A DNA stretch of 64,000 nt from Acidiferrobacterales bacterium (GTDB lineage Bacteria > Pseudomonadota > Gammaproteobacteria > Arenicellales > Poriferihabitantaceae). The notes beneath the pieces were generated by a model. The model ran no database searches, had not been told where the DNA came from, and was given only the letters and a program-made list of their open reading frames with translations. Below, one piece after another: positions 35,868 through 44,208 of the stretch. Location of the stretch: contig JAHQWE010000061.1 of NCBI GenBank assembly GCA_019633985.1, forward strand, positions 1 to 64,000, read 5' to 3'. Positions within the stretch are counted from its first letter, which is position 1, and each line of letters opens with the position of its first letter. The position numbers and the translations under genes were made by a program.

Positions 35868-37253
35868 TCAGCTTTCGATCACCGCGTTACCCAGCTGCCC
35901 CAAAGTTATCGGTTTAATCGGCGGTCGCACCCGATAGTAGCCTACCTCCGAGATACAACGATCTTGCACTTCGGCAATTAACGCGGCCACCGTAGACTCG
36001 CAAAAGCGCCCTTGGCAAGGCCCCATTCCGCAACGACCAAATGCCTTAACCTGATTCGGACCCTGGCACCCAAGTTTTGCGATTTCCCGCACAGCACCGG
36101 CGGTTATTTCTTCACAACGGCAAATCATGGTGTCATCTGAAGGCGTGTTTAGCTCCTCACTTGGACGGAATATCGCATCAATAAATCTACGAGCCTTCTC
36201 TATTTTATTTTTCGCTTTTATCAATGGTTTTACTCGACGCTCAAAAGTGGATAGATCGATCTTTTCCAGCTTCCTTAACACCTGTAAGCCGCTCATCTTT
36301 CCTGCTATAACAGCAAGTTCTGCACCATTGATTTGTTGCCCATCCCCAGCAATATAAGTATTTTCCACCGACCCTTCGCCATACTTATCGACTGTCGCAC
36401 TCCAGCTCTGCTGTCGATGCAAATAGGTAAGCTCACAGCCAGCAAGCTTCACCAATTGAAGCTGGGGAACAACCCCCTGATGCGGCAACACAATTTGCGT
36501 ATCAATTCGATGTCTTTTCCCCGCACAGTGAAAAGACAGTTGACGCACTTGCGAATCTCCGCTAGCAAGAAGATTTGATGCACCACGGTATAAAGGGATA
36601 CCCGCGTTACGAATTTGTTTGAGTAAACTCAAGCCCTTGAAAAGCGGTCTGGGAGCAGTCATAGCGCCAGGAAGATAGCGAATCGACTCCAGATAGCGGG
36701 ATTTTGGCGTAGTATCCACTATTCCCTGAACTCTCAAACCCGCATTCAAATATTGCGCTGCAAGTAGAAGTAGCAATGGGCCGCTACCCGCCAACACAGG
36801 CTCAGACGCCGGTAACATCGCCTGAGATTTCAGCAGAATTTGCGCAGCACCTGCCATCATCACACCAGGAAGATCCCAACCAGGGAAAGGCATCGGTCGT
36901 TCCTGAGAGCCGCAAGCGAGAATCAAATGCTCGGCAGAGACTTGATAGCTGCGGTTATTTCTCAAGTAGCACACATGACGTTCTGTATCGATATCCCACA
37001 CTGTAGACGCCGGAGAGTAGTTGATCTTTGAGCGCAAAAACTCGTCTACCTGCGTAAGCCCTTCGTAGTATTCGCGACCAAGTATTTCGCTTCTCAGGTC
37101 AGCACTTGCGCGAGATACATTGCGGTAGATTTGTCCACCGGGTGAAGCCTGATCATCCAATAACAAGACTTCCAAATCGTATTCTGCAGCTACACTTGCC
37201 GCTGCCATTCCTGCAGGCCCCGCGCCAATTACCACAAGAGGGTATCTCTCCAT
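35868..37253 (-). CDS. FAD/NAD(P)-type oxidoreductase with BFD-like 2Fe-2S domain (HcnB/OoxA-like)
   Basis: A protein of 461 aa from ATG 37253 (MERYPLVVIGAGPAG). The upstream in-frame GTG at 37259 is less likely because TGATG overlaps the previous stop. A two-dinucleotide-fold flavoprotein part is followed by a C-terminal BFD-like iron-sulfur domain with cysteines in MICRCEEITAG and GRCGMGPCQGRFC. This layout matches the alpha subunit of HcnABC, opine oxidase (OoxA) and D-hydroxyproline dehydrogenase complexes. It is the last gene of a four-gene minus-strand operon. The exact substrate cannot be told. Confidence 0.9.
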   Translation of the reverse strand: MERYPLVVIGAGPAGMAAASVAAEYDLEVLLLDDQASPGGQIYRNVSRASADLRSEILGREYYEGLTQVDEFLRSKINYSPASTVWDIDTERHVCYLRNNRSYQVSAEHLILACGSQERPMPFPGWDLPGVMMAGAAQILLKSQAMLPASEPVLAGSGPLLLLLAAQYLNAGLRVQGIVDTTPKSRYLESIRYLPGAMTAPRPLFKGLSLLKQIRNAGIPLYRGASNLLASGDSQVRQLSFHCAGKRHRIDTQIVLPHQGVVPQLQLVKLAGCELTYLHRQQSWSATVDKYGEGSVENTYIAGDGQQINGAELAVIAGKMSGLQVLRKLEKIDLSTFERRVKPLIKAKNKIEKARRFIDAIFRPSEELNTPSDDTMICRCEEITAGAVREIAKLGCQGPNQVKAFGRCGMGPCQGRFCESTVAALIAEVQDRCISEVGYYRVRPPIKPITLGQLGNAVIES

Positions 37254-37558
37254 CAGCACGTCTCTTCAGCAGACAAATTCGCGGGCCCCACCTGAAAACC
37301 AATCCGCATACCTGCTTCCACCTGCTGCAAACAGGCTTGTTGATTCATTTTCCCATTAATTTCCACAAAACAGTCAAAGCATGCCCCCATCATGCAAAAC
37401 GGACCTCTTGGCGATCCGCTTACCACAGTTTTCCTGCAATAGGATGAGCGTAAAAGTATCGCCGCGCCGACGTTGATATCATCTGGCACCATCACAGGAA
37501 CATCGTTCAAAAATATCTCAATTAAAGTCGTTTCCGTTCCGGTTATTCTTTTAAACAT
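37253..37558 (-). CDS. Small 2Fe-2S protein (HcnA/OoxX-like)
   Basis: A ferredoxin-like protein of 101 aa. The iron-sulfur cysteines lie in PRGPFCMMGACFDCFVEING plus a later QQACLQQV, the pattern of the small gamma subunits in hydrogen cyanide synthase, opine oxidase and D-hydroxyproline dehydrogenase complexes. It would carry electrons from the substrate-oxidising subunit to the FAD/NAD-type subunit. Its start overlaps the upstream DAO stop by 8 bp, and its stop overlaps the next start in TGATG. Confidence 0.9.
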   Translation of the reverse strand: MFKRITGTETTLIEIFLNDVPVMVPDDINVGAAILLRSSYCRKTVVSGSPRGPFCMMGACFDCFVEINGKMNQQACLQQVEAGMRIGFQVGPANLSAEETC

Positions 37559-38648
37559 GAAATCGATCGCTGCTAAATTGCGAGATTAATGGATTCAACT
37601 TTGATTTCGCTATCCATTGGCAGACTGGTCCAACATGTGCAGCCGCCAAGGTGATCCCACTATGACAGGCGATCGCAAAAGCACCGGGACAAGACTCTGA
37701 TTCCTGATATACCGGTTTGCCATCGGGGGTCATGATGCGCAGAGCCGCCCAGGCTCTGACGACTTGCACATTCTCAAGCATAGGAAAAATTCTGGTGGCC
37801 CGCGATGCCAACATACTCAAAACAGAGTTCGAAGTAGAATCATTGAGCCCTACCTCCTCTGAGGAATCCCCAATTTGTAAACCGCCTTCGCTGGTCTGAC
37901 GGACATGAAGCGTAGGATATTTTAAAAACGGTCGCACTTTTTCGGTGATCAAAAGCTGCCCTCTATTGGCGATCACAGGAATCCGAATACCGACCATTTC
38001 CCCCAGTACTTGGTTCTGTAAACCGGCACAAAGAATGATCCTAGCGGCATGAATATCTTTGAAATCTCCACTAATTCGAAACTCTTCACCGGAAAATTCA
38101 ATCTTCTCTATTTTGCGATTGGGCAGATACTCTGCTCCTGACTGCTTCATTCCCTGATGTAACGCCCGAAACAGGAGCAACGGGTTGACGTGCCCATCGT
38201 GAGGGCAGAAACAGGCTCCAGCAACTTCCTTCGATATTTCCGGTACTCTTTGCAAGACACTACTGTGATCCAACATCTCATAGTGAAATCCACCATCAGT
38301 ATGTTCGGAAATTCGGCGCATCTTGTCCTCTAACGAGGATAGCTCTTCGTCCTCCAGACACATCTCTATACCGCCCGGCTGCGATAAGCCCACATCGATC
38401 CCGCTTGTCTCAAGTAGCTCGGCGGCCAAATCGGGCCAGGCTGCGGCAGCCTGCCAAGTCCAATCGGCATAGGCGGGATAATCCCAACCTTTTCCCTGCA
38501 CCCAGACCAACCCAAAATTTCCTCGAGAAGCCCGAAAGGCAATGTCCCCCTCATCTAGTACAGCGACCTGTCTACTATATTTCGTCAGACCATAGGCAAT
38601 GCATGATCCAACAATGCCGCCACCAATCACCGCGTATTCGTAAGACAT
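37551..38648 (-). CDS. DAO-family FAD oxidoreductase (HcnC/OoxB-like beta subunit)
   Basis: A flavoprotein of 365 aa from ATG 38648; a TTG three bases earlier is the alternative. The dinucleotide fold is YAVIGGGIVGSCIAYGLTKY, and the C-terminus IACHSGITLAAAHVGPV is the DAO-family FAD-binding end. In the three-part enzymes this subunit dehydrogenates the imino- or amino-acid substrate (glycine, D-amino acid, D-hydroxyproline or an opine). The two partners follow directly downstream with overlaps. Confidence 0.9.
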   Translation of the reverse strand: MSYEYAVIGGGIVGSCIAYGLTKYSRQVAVLDEGDIAFRASRGNFGLVWVQGKGWDYPAYADWTWQAAAAWPDLAAELLETSGIDVGLSQPGGIEMCLEDEELSSLEDKMRRISEHTDGGFHYEMLDHSSVLQRVPEISKEVAGACFCPHDGHVNPLLLFRALHQGMKQSGAEYLPNRKIEKIEFSGEEFRISGDFKDIHAARIILCAGLQNQVLGEMVGIRIPVIANRGQLLITEKVRPFLKYPTLHVRQTSEGGLQIGDSSEEVGLNDSTSNSVLSMLASRATRIFPMLENVQVVRAWAALRIMTPDGKPVYQESESCPGAFAIACHSGITLAAAHVGPVCQWIAKSKLNPLISQFSSDRFHV

Positions 38649-38654
38649 CAACCG

Positions 38655-40004
38655 TTATATTGTTGGGCCTTGCGTTAACGTGGACCCATCCTGGAACCGA
38701 CTGAAGCGAAATCGCGATAGATCATGCCCAATCGTATTTCCCTGGATCATGTCGGACATAATACGACCGGCCGCCGGACCAATACCGAAACCATGTCCGC
38801 AAAAACCGCTCGCGAGAAAGAATCCAGGAATTTCGGATACCTGATCCATGACCGGAACAATATCCGGGGTGACATCGATCATTCCAGCCCATTCTTCAAC
38901 CCAGGGTACTTCAGCAAGTGCTGGCAATCGCTGTGATAAATAGCGCCGCATTCTCTTCGTCGTCGATTGGTTTGGTAAAGGGTTCAGTACCCGCTGTTTT
39001 TCGAATGGAGAAATCTGATCAAGATCAACTTTTCGTTTAGGGATGAGACCGCCTGGATTTCCAGATCCAATTCTTAATCTGGTTTTCCCCAATGATCTCG
39101 AAGCGAACACTTCCTGCCACATCACCGGAAGAAAATCTCTCAAATACCGAACGCTATCCAGATTAATTTCATGTTCGTTGAACCCCGCGGGCGCGATGGT
39201 GTACCCCCCATCCTGCCGTCGTCTAATTGCGATTCTGTCACAGGCGAAATTACCACTATGGAAATCTGGAGCCGCTGCTGTGCGCGCGACTGTTGACTTT
39301 ACTGAAAGCTGTGGAAAAACAATGCCATTTATTCCGGCAAACAACGACGACCATGCGCCACCCGCGCAAACCACTGTTTTGCAGCGGATCTCGCCAGCTT
39401 CCGTAGCGACTCCAGACACCCTTCCTGCCGAAATCAGCAATCCTCGAACCGCACAGTCCTCCCTGATTGATACACCTTTATCACGACAAGATTTTGCCAT
39501 CGCCGGAACAACAACAAACGGTTCAGCCCGCCCATCACTGGGTGTGCACACTCCGCTCTTCCAGTTGCCAACAAAGCCAGGTACACGCTGGGTAATCTGC
39601 GCTGAAGTTAGCCGCTCAGAATGAAGATCATGTGATTTTGCCAGAGCCATCCAGTTGTCATGGGCAACCTCGTCTGCCTCCGTCTCTCCAACGTACATCA
39701 CACCATGCTGCTCAAATCCCGTATCAGCGCCGATGGCCTGACTCAAATTTTGCCAAATCCGGTTACTCTCCATCATAATGGGTAGCTCGGCCGGATCGCG
39801 ACCTTGCTGGCGCACCCATCCCCAATTACGACTGGATTGCTCTCCAGCCACTCTACCTTTCTCACAGACCATTACCTTGATTCCGGCCTGTGACAAATAC
39901 CAGGCAGTAGATATACCAATCACACCAGCGCCAATGACGACAACCTCGGCGCTCTTGGGAAGAGCATCTTGAAAAGTAACGGGCGCTCGGTCAGTAAAAA
40001 TCAT
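38655..40004 (-). CDS. Additional DAO-family FAD oxidoreductase
   Basis: A flavoprotein of 449 aa. The N-terminus is VVVIGAGVIGISTAWYLSQA. The motif SSRNWGWVRQQGRD is typical of a branch of the D-amino acid dehydrogenase-like proteins, and GFFLASGFCGHGFGIGPA is the C-terminal FAD site. It is the first gene of the operon, 6 bases before the three HcnCAB-like genes, so it probably acts on the same class of substrate or on a further step. It starts at ATG 40004, and the DnaA-box region lies directly upstream. Confidence 0.9.
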   Translation of the reverse strand: MIFTDRAPVTFQDALPKSAEVVVIGAGVIGISTAWYLSQAGIKVMVCEKGRVAGEQSSRNWGWVRQQGRDPAELPIMMESNRIWQNLSQAIGADTGFEQHGVMYVGETEADEVAHDNWMALAKSHDLHSERLTSAQITQRVPGFVGNWKSGVCTPSDGRAEPFVVVPAMAKSCRDKGVSIREDCAVRGLLISAGRVSGVATEAGEIRCKTVVCAGGAWSSLFAGINGIVFPQLSVKSTVARTAAAPDFHSGNFACDRIAIRRRQDGGYTIAPAGFNEHEINLDSVRYLRDFLPVMWQEVFASRSLGKTRLRIGSGNPGGLIPKRKVDLDQISPFEKQRVLNPLPNQSTTKRMRRYLSQRLPALAEVPWVEEWAGMIDVTPDIVPVMDQVSEIPGFFLASGFCGHGFGIGPAAGRIMSDMIQGNTIGHDLSRFRFSRFQDGSTLTQGPTI

Positions 40005-40403
40005 GGCGGAATAGTAACAACATGAGCTTGAGAAAAAACGGGTCAGCGTTCAAATTGAGTTAGAATTCGGCGAGTGATCAGCGTGCGAAATTAAATATTT
40101 AGGTGAGAACGGTCTCATCACGCATCTTGACATTCTCCACGAGGAGGCCCTTATTTTATTCACTTAACCTTCCTGTGGATAACTCTGTGGATAAAACCTG
40201 GACTACTCTTCGAAATACCTAAGCCTAGACATTGTTTATTTTTATACTGCGTTTATTTTATTATTTATTCGTTTAAATTCAGATAGTTATAGTTTTTTTA
40301 TAGAATAAAACGGTATGTATTGAAAATCTGCAAATATTCAGAATGAAATGAAGCTTGTGCATAACTTAGTCCAGACCGAAAAAACAAGCATTTACGTGAG
40401 TTT
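40005..40403. other. AT-rich gene-free region with clustered DnaA-box matches (oriC-like)
   Basis: No gene is found in these 399 bp. Two perfect DnaA boxes (TTATCCACA on the minus strand) lie at 40174-40182 and 40186-40194, 12 bp apart, inside CCTGTGGATAACTCTGTGG, which resembles box R4 of the E. coli origin. A third match to the relaxed consensus (TTATGCACA, minus strand) lies at 40356-40364. Between them, 40231-40320 is about 80 percent A+T with repeated TTTATTTT-like blocks, the look of a DNA unwinding element. An imperfect palindrome TGAGAACGGTCTCA lies at 40104-40117. The region may be a replication origin, a DnaA titration site or a DnaA-controlled promoter. No dnaA, dnaN, mnmG, rpmH or parAB gene is nearby. 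Confidence 0.5.
40174..40194 (-). promoter_or_regulatory. Tandem pair of perfect DnaA boxes
   Basis: TTATCCACA occurs twice on the minus strand with a 3-base spacer. Perfect boxes in tandem are rare by chance. They sit just left of the AT-rich block and about 170 bp upstream of the flavoprotein operon start. Confidence 0.75.
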
Positions 40404-40886
40404 ATGAATTCACTCAAAGAACAAGCAAGCGCAAAGTTAGAAATCACTCCCGGGGCTCCTCTCTGGCGCCGTTTCCTCGCTATTTTGTATGACGCCCTTA
40501 TGGTGTTCTGCGTAGTGTTTGTAGTTTGGTACCCGATGTTGCATCTTCCTTCTGAAAATTGGCCCGACTGGCTGTATCAGGGTGTCCGACTTTTCTATCT
40601 ATTTCTTATTACGTTTGGATTTTTCGGCTGGTTTTGGACCCACGGTGGGCAAACAATTGGAATGCGCGCTTGGAAAATCCGGTTAGTTGATCACGCGTCT
40701 CTACACACTAAGGTCGTCAACCCCACTTGGTCGCAGGCGCTGACCCACTATATAGTGGCGCTGCTTTCCTGGGCAGCATGCGGATTAGGGTTTTTTCTCG
40801 CACTATTTAATCAGGACAAACGCACCTGGCACGACCGGGCGGCAGACACTTCGATGGTGGTGCAGCGGAAAATAAGAGTGGAGTAG
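40404..40886 (+). CDS. RDD family membrane protein
   Basis: A protein of 160 aa with the RDD domain: WRRFLAILYDALMVFCVVFV (arginine and aspartate of the name) and three or so helices, ending with KRTWHDRAADTSMV, the family's DxxxxWHDxxa pattern. RDD proteins are small transmembrane proteins of mostly unknown role; some are ion antiporters. It starts at ATG 40404 and is convergent with the MFS gene (25 bp). Confidence 0.92.
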   Translation: MNSLKEQASAKLEITPGAPLWRRFLAILYDALMVFCVVFVVWYPMLHLPSENWPDWLYQGVRLFYLFLITFGFFGWFWTHGGQTIGMRAWKIRLVDHASLHTKVVNPTWSQALTHYIVALLSWAACGLGFFLALFNQDKRTWHDRAADTSMVVQRKIRVE

Positions 40887-40911
40887 TTAGTCCCGCTAAT
40901 GCCCTAATCCG

Positions 40912-42102
40912 CTAAGTCGCTGTAGTGGGGAACTGTCGTTCTTCCCGTTTTCGAATCAAAGCCAGTATCAGGATCAGACCTATGGCAACAATAACCACCG
41001 GCATTGTATAAGTATTCAGTTTTTCCCAACCCAAAACGTGGTGAAGATAACCTGAGCTTAGAGCGGTAAATGCAGTAGCACTAAAGACCAGAAAATCATT
41101 GATACCTTGCACAAGTCCTTTTTCAGCGGGCAAGTACGCTTCTGTCAGTAAAGTAGTAGCTCCCACAAACAAGAAATTCCACCCTACTCCCAGCAACAAT
41201 AGAGCCGCAAAAAAATGCGCATACTCCGATCCAAATAAACTCAAGATCGCGCAACATAGCAGAGTGAGCGCCCCAACAAACATAACCTTCAGCACACCAA
41301 ACCTGGCGATCAGGCTACCGGTAAAAAAGGAAGGAGCAAACATGCCCACAAGATGCCACTGTATGACGGTGGCTGTATCGGAAAATGGCATTCCGTGATG
41401 ATCCATCGCCAGAGGTGTTGCGGTCATCAGCAAATTCATTGTGCCGTAGGCAATCATGGCGGAAAGCGCCGCAACGACGAATATGGGTCTCGTCAGTATA
41501 GTAAGTAGTGGACGAACAGTACCGCTGGTTTCAGACAAAGTTGGCAGAGGCACCTTTAAAAACTGCTGAACCACCACAACGCCCAGGGAAAACAGCGCAA
41601 TGCACGCATAGGAAGCAGAGAAAGTCGCATTGGGCAGCAGCTCTTTGGTCCAACTGGCCACGTTTGGCCCCACAAAGGCAGCAGCTAATCCCCCCGCAAG
41701 CACCCATGAAATCGCTTTGCTCTTGTTTTCTGGTGGAACGATCTCAGCAGCCGCAAAACGGTAGAATTGCCCGAATCCATTGGCAATGCCGAACAAACCG
41801 GAACCAAACATAAACAGGACAAATGACTGATGATAGATCGCCACCGCTGAAACGATCCCACCCACAATGCCGACCGTGCCACCGAGAGTAAACCCCACTC
41901 GTCGGCCCCATTTTTGCATCAGCAGGGAAGCAGGAATCATGGTCAGCATCATAAAAAGATAGGTAACACCAACCGGAAGCGTCGCCATGGAGGCAGAAGG
42001 AGCGAGTGAAAATCCAACCAGTGCGGAAGTCGCCATCGTCAACGAAGTCGAAGAAAGCATTAACCCCTGGCAGATAGCTAACCACAGCACATTTATGTTC
42101 AT
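40912..42102 (-). CDS. MFS transporter
   Basis: An inner-membrane protein of 396 aa with about 12 helices. The loop between helices 2 and 3 reads LMQKWGRRVGFTLGG, the major-facilitator GxxxDRxGRR-type region. The later half has VLKVMFVGALTLLCCAILSL and AEKGLVQGINDFLVFSATAF. The substrate is unknown; no adjacent gene suggests one. It starts at ATG 42102, divergent from the TerC-family gene. Confidence 0.92.
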   Translation of the reverse strand: MNINVLWLAICQGLMLSSTSLTMATSALVGFSLAPSASMATLPVGVTYLFMMLTMIPASLLMQKWGRRVGFTLGGTVGIVGGIVSAVAIYHQSFVLFMFGSGLFGIANGFGQFYRFAAAEIVPPENKSKAISWVLAGGLAAAFVGPNVASWTKELLPNATFSASYACIALFSLGVVVVQQFLKVPLPTLSETSGTVRPLLTILTRPIFVVAALSAMIAYGTMNLLMTATPLAMDHHGMPFSDTATVIQWHLVGMFAPSFFTGSLIARFGVLKVMFVGALTLLCCAILSLFGSEYAHFFAALLLLGVGWNFLFVGATTLLTEAYLPAEKGLVQGINDFLVFSATAFTALSSGYLHHVLGWEKLNTYTMPVVIVAIGLILILALIRKREERQFPTTAT

Positions 42103-42293
42103 TGAGTGGTTTTAGCACTGTTGTTCAGCGCAGAACAAGAGAGTGAATCGACTTTATTTGCATCGCCCAGCGACATCTGCAGGGTGAATTCTTTTGTAAT
42201 TTACAGGGGTATAAAGAATCTATGGGGCGCGAGACTTGTAATTGATCGCTGAAATCGCTACAAGGCTTCCCACAACAAAACAATGCTCCTATC

Positions 42294-42902
42294 ATGGAAT
42301 TACTCGACCAGCTTAACAAGCTTATTCAGATACTGTTCGTCGACCTCGTGCTTGCGGGTGACAACGCCATCGTGATCGGAATGGTGGCATCCCGTTTTAC
42401 CCCCGAATACCGTAAAAAAATCATATTCTGGGGAGTTGGTGTTGCCGTAATAATGCGAATTGTATTCGCGCTGTTAACTGTCCAATTACTGGCAATTACT
42501 GGATTGGCATTTGTGGGTGGACTGCTACTTCTCTGGATTTGCTGGAAACTTTGGCAGGAGCTGCGTAGCGAGGGCTCTGGGCACGCAGAGACCCTTGATG
42601 AAAACGATGCACCCAAAGAAAACCCGCCCATGATGTCGGCCATCACGCAAATTATTGTTGCCGATTTATCGATGTCGATCGACAACGTGCTGGTTGTTGC
42701 CGGGGTTGCCGACGGACACAGTGGGCTACTGGTGATCGGCCTCGCGATTTCTGTCATCTTTATGATGTTTTTTGCTACATTTATTGCCAACCTGCTGGAA
42801 AAACATCGCTGGATTGGTTATGTCGGACTCGCGGTTATTTTTTACGCGGCTCTGAAGTTGATTTATTCGGGCGGATTGGAGCTTTTACCTCTACTTTCCT
42901 GA
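42294..42902 (+). CDS. TerC/YjbE family membrane protein
   Basis: A protein of 202 aa with about six helices. It has the family acidic motifs in helices: LFVDLVLAGDNAIVIGM near the start and IIVADLSMSIDNVLVVAGVA in the middle, the Asp/Asn residues thought to bind a divalent metal. TerC-family proteins are linked to tellurite resistance and manganese export. Upstream (42103-42293) I looked for the manganese-sensing yybP-ykoY riboswitch but saw no convincing match. It starts at ATG 42294. Confidence 0.92.
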   Translation: MELLDQLNKLIQILFVDLVLAGDNAIVIGMVASRFTPEYRKKIIFWGVGVAVIMRIVFALLTVQLLAITGLAFVGGLLLLWICWKLWQELRSEGSGHAETLDENDAPKENPPMMSAITQIIVADLSMSIDNVLVVAGVADGHSGLLVIGLAISVIFMMFFATFIANLLEKHRWIGYVGLAVIFYAALKLIYSGGLELLPLLS

Positions 42903-42925
42903 ACCAACCTGGGCGGTATTAGGAG

Positions 42926-42984
42926 TATAATCTGCCAGGTTTTTGAAGCGCGCGGCGACGCCGCCGAGATTTCGCAGCGCGCTT
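42926..42984 (+). promoter_or_regulatory. Candidate -10 box followed by a GC-rich leader hairpin
   Basis: A perfect TATAAT lies at 42926-42931, although no good -35 is seen. Fifteen bases on, AAGCGCGC (42946-42953) pairs perfectly with GCGCGCTT (42977-42984), enclosing a smaller GGC-GAC-GCC stem. The element would lie in the leader of the Sel1/SH3 gene (ATG 43011). It could be a 5' leader structure or a weak terminator of the TerC gene, although no T-run follows. Confidence 0.35.
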
Positions 42985-43010
42985 AACCCGTTGAATTACT
43001 ACAGAGTTTT

Positions 43011-44132
43011 ATGTCTCTCCGATTCTTGCAATTACGATTTTTTAAAATTCGAACCCGGCTTAGTTTCGCAATTGTTGCGATACTGCTCGCGTCGGGACAA
43101 GCAACTGCACAATCTGCCGAATACGAGCAAGCATTTAATGCCTATCAAAACCAGCAGTTTGATTCTGCAGAGAGCCTTTGGGGCTCACTTGCGAAAGAAG
43201 GTGATATTAACGCGCAGTATGCCCTTGGTGTTATGCACCTCAGACAGGAAGCAAGCGACTCTTCGCCTGTAGCTGCATTTTCCTGGTTTGAAAAAGCGGC
43301 AAGTCAGGGACATGCAACTGCCATGTTTAACTTAGGAGTTGCCTACTGGGAAGGAGCTGGCGTAGCGCAGGATAAGAGTAAAGCGCTGGAGTTGTGGCAA
43401 GAAGCTGCCTTGAAAGGAGATAGCGGCGCGCAATTTAACCTAGGTCTCGCCTACTATATTGGCGAAGAGCGCACTGCTGACCTGGATCAGGCATCGAAAT
43501 GGATTGGCTTGGCTGCAGACCAGAATCACCCCGAGGCCAAACGAATACTGAAAGTCATCGATAATGAGAAGAAAAATAAGTCAGAACTGATTGTGGCGAA
43601 TACCGCAAGTTCGTCAGACACTAATTCGACCGAAACTGCCAGCTCTTCCACGGCAAGTGTGTCAAATAGCACTGTGACGAAAGCAAAGACTAACCAGTAC
43701 TGGAAATCTATTGATGCCAAAACCTCCCTATTCAACGAACCGTCTGGGATACCATTCAGAGATCTAGCGCCCAATACTCCGCTAGAAGTCAGCGGTCAGG
43801 ACGGTGGCTGGGCAAAAGTGACGCTTCCCGATGGTTTAAAGACCTGGATATACAGTCGGTTTATTGAGGTAGACGGAAATACTGGCACCATTATCGGAGC
43901 CGATGTTCGGGTCAGACCAAGTCCGTCCACAGATAACAATACATCTCCACCTTTAGGTAAGTACCGCGAAGGTGAGGAGGTGGAGGTCTTGGGTACTGAA
44001 GGGGACTGGACGCAAATACGGGCACCTAAAAAAATAGGTGGCTGGCTCAGGACCGAGGAAATACAAGAATACTCAGACACCTCGGAGAATCGGAAAAAAC
44101 AGTGGGAACAAGCGAAAGCGAGCGGCGCTTGA
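43011..44132 (+). CDS. Exported Sel1-repeat protein with two SH3 domains
   Basis: A protein of 373 aa. A signal-peptide-like hydrophobic segment (LSFAIVAILLASGQATAQS) is followed by about four Sel1 repeats (residues 45-180, for example AMFNLGVAYWEGAGVAQDKS and AQFNLGLAYYIGEE). A Ser/Thr-rich linker leads to two bacterial SH3-like domains (about 220-290 and 295-360; VRVRPSPSTDNN, then EVEVLGTEGDWTQI). SH3 domains often bind peptidoglycan. It is followed by the TPR and L,D-transpeptidase genes on the same strand. Confidence 0.85.
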   Translation: MSLRFLQLRFFKIRTRLSFAIVAILLASGQATAQSAEYEQAFNAYQNQQFDSAESLWGSLAKEGDINAQYALGVMHLRQEASDSSPVAAFSWFEKAASQGHATAMFNLGVAYWEGAGVAQDKSKALELWQEAALKGDSGAQFNLGLAYYIGEERTADLDQASKWIGLAADQNHPEAKRILKVIDNEKKNKSELIVANTASSSDTNSTETASSSTASVSNSTVTKAKTNQYWKSIDAKTSLFNEPSGIPFRDLAPNTPLEVSGQDGGWAKVTLPDGLKTWIYSRFIEVDGNTGTIIGADVRVRPSPSTDNNTSPPLGKYREGEEVEVLGTEGDWTQIRAPKKIGGWLRTEEIQEYSDTSENRKKQWEQAKASGA

Positions 44133-44208
44133 ACGGTTGAATCTCTCTTCAATGAACTTGAAGTTAAAGTAACTAGTCACACTGAGACAAACCCTCTAAC
44201 AACTTAAT

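Noticed and set aside
35868-40004. Naming the operon hcnABC (hydrogen cyanide synthase)
   Set aside because: The three-subunit layout is shared with opine oxidase and D-hydroxyproline dehydrogenase, and a fourth DAO gene is present, so cyanide synthesis cannot be claimed.
42103-42293. Manganese riboswitch (yybP-ykoY) upstream of the TerC-family gene
   Set aside because: The family is often preceded by this riboswitch, but I could not see its conserved segments here.
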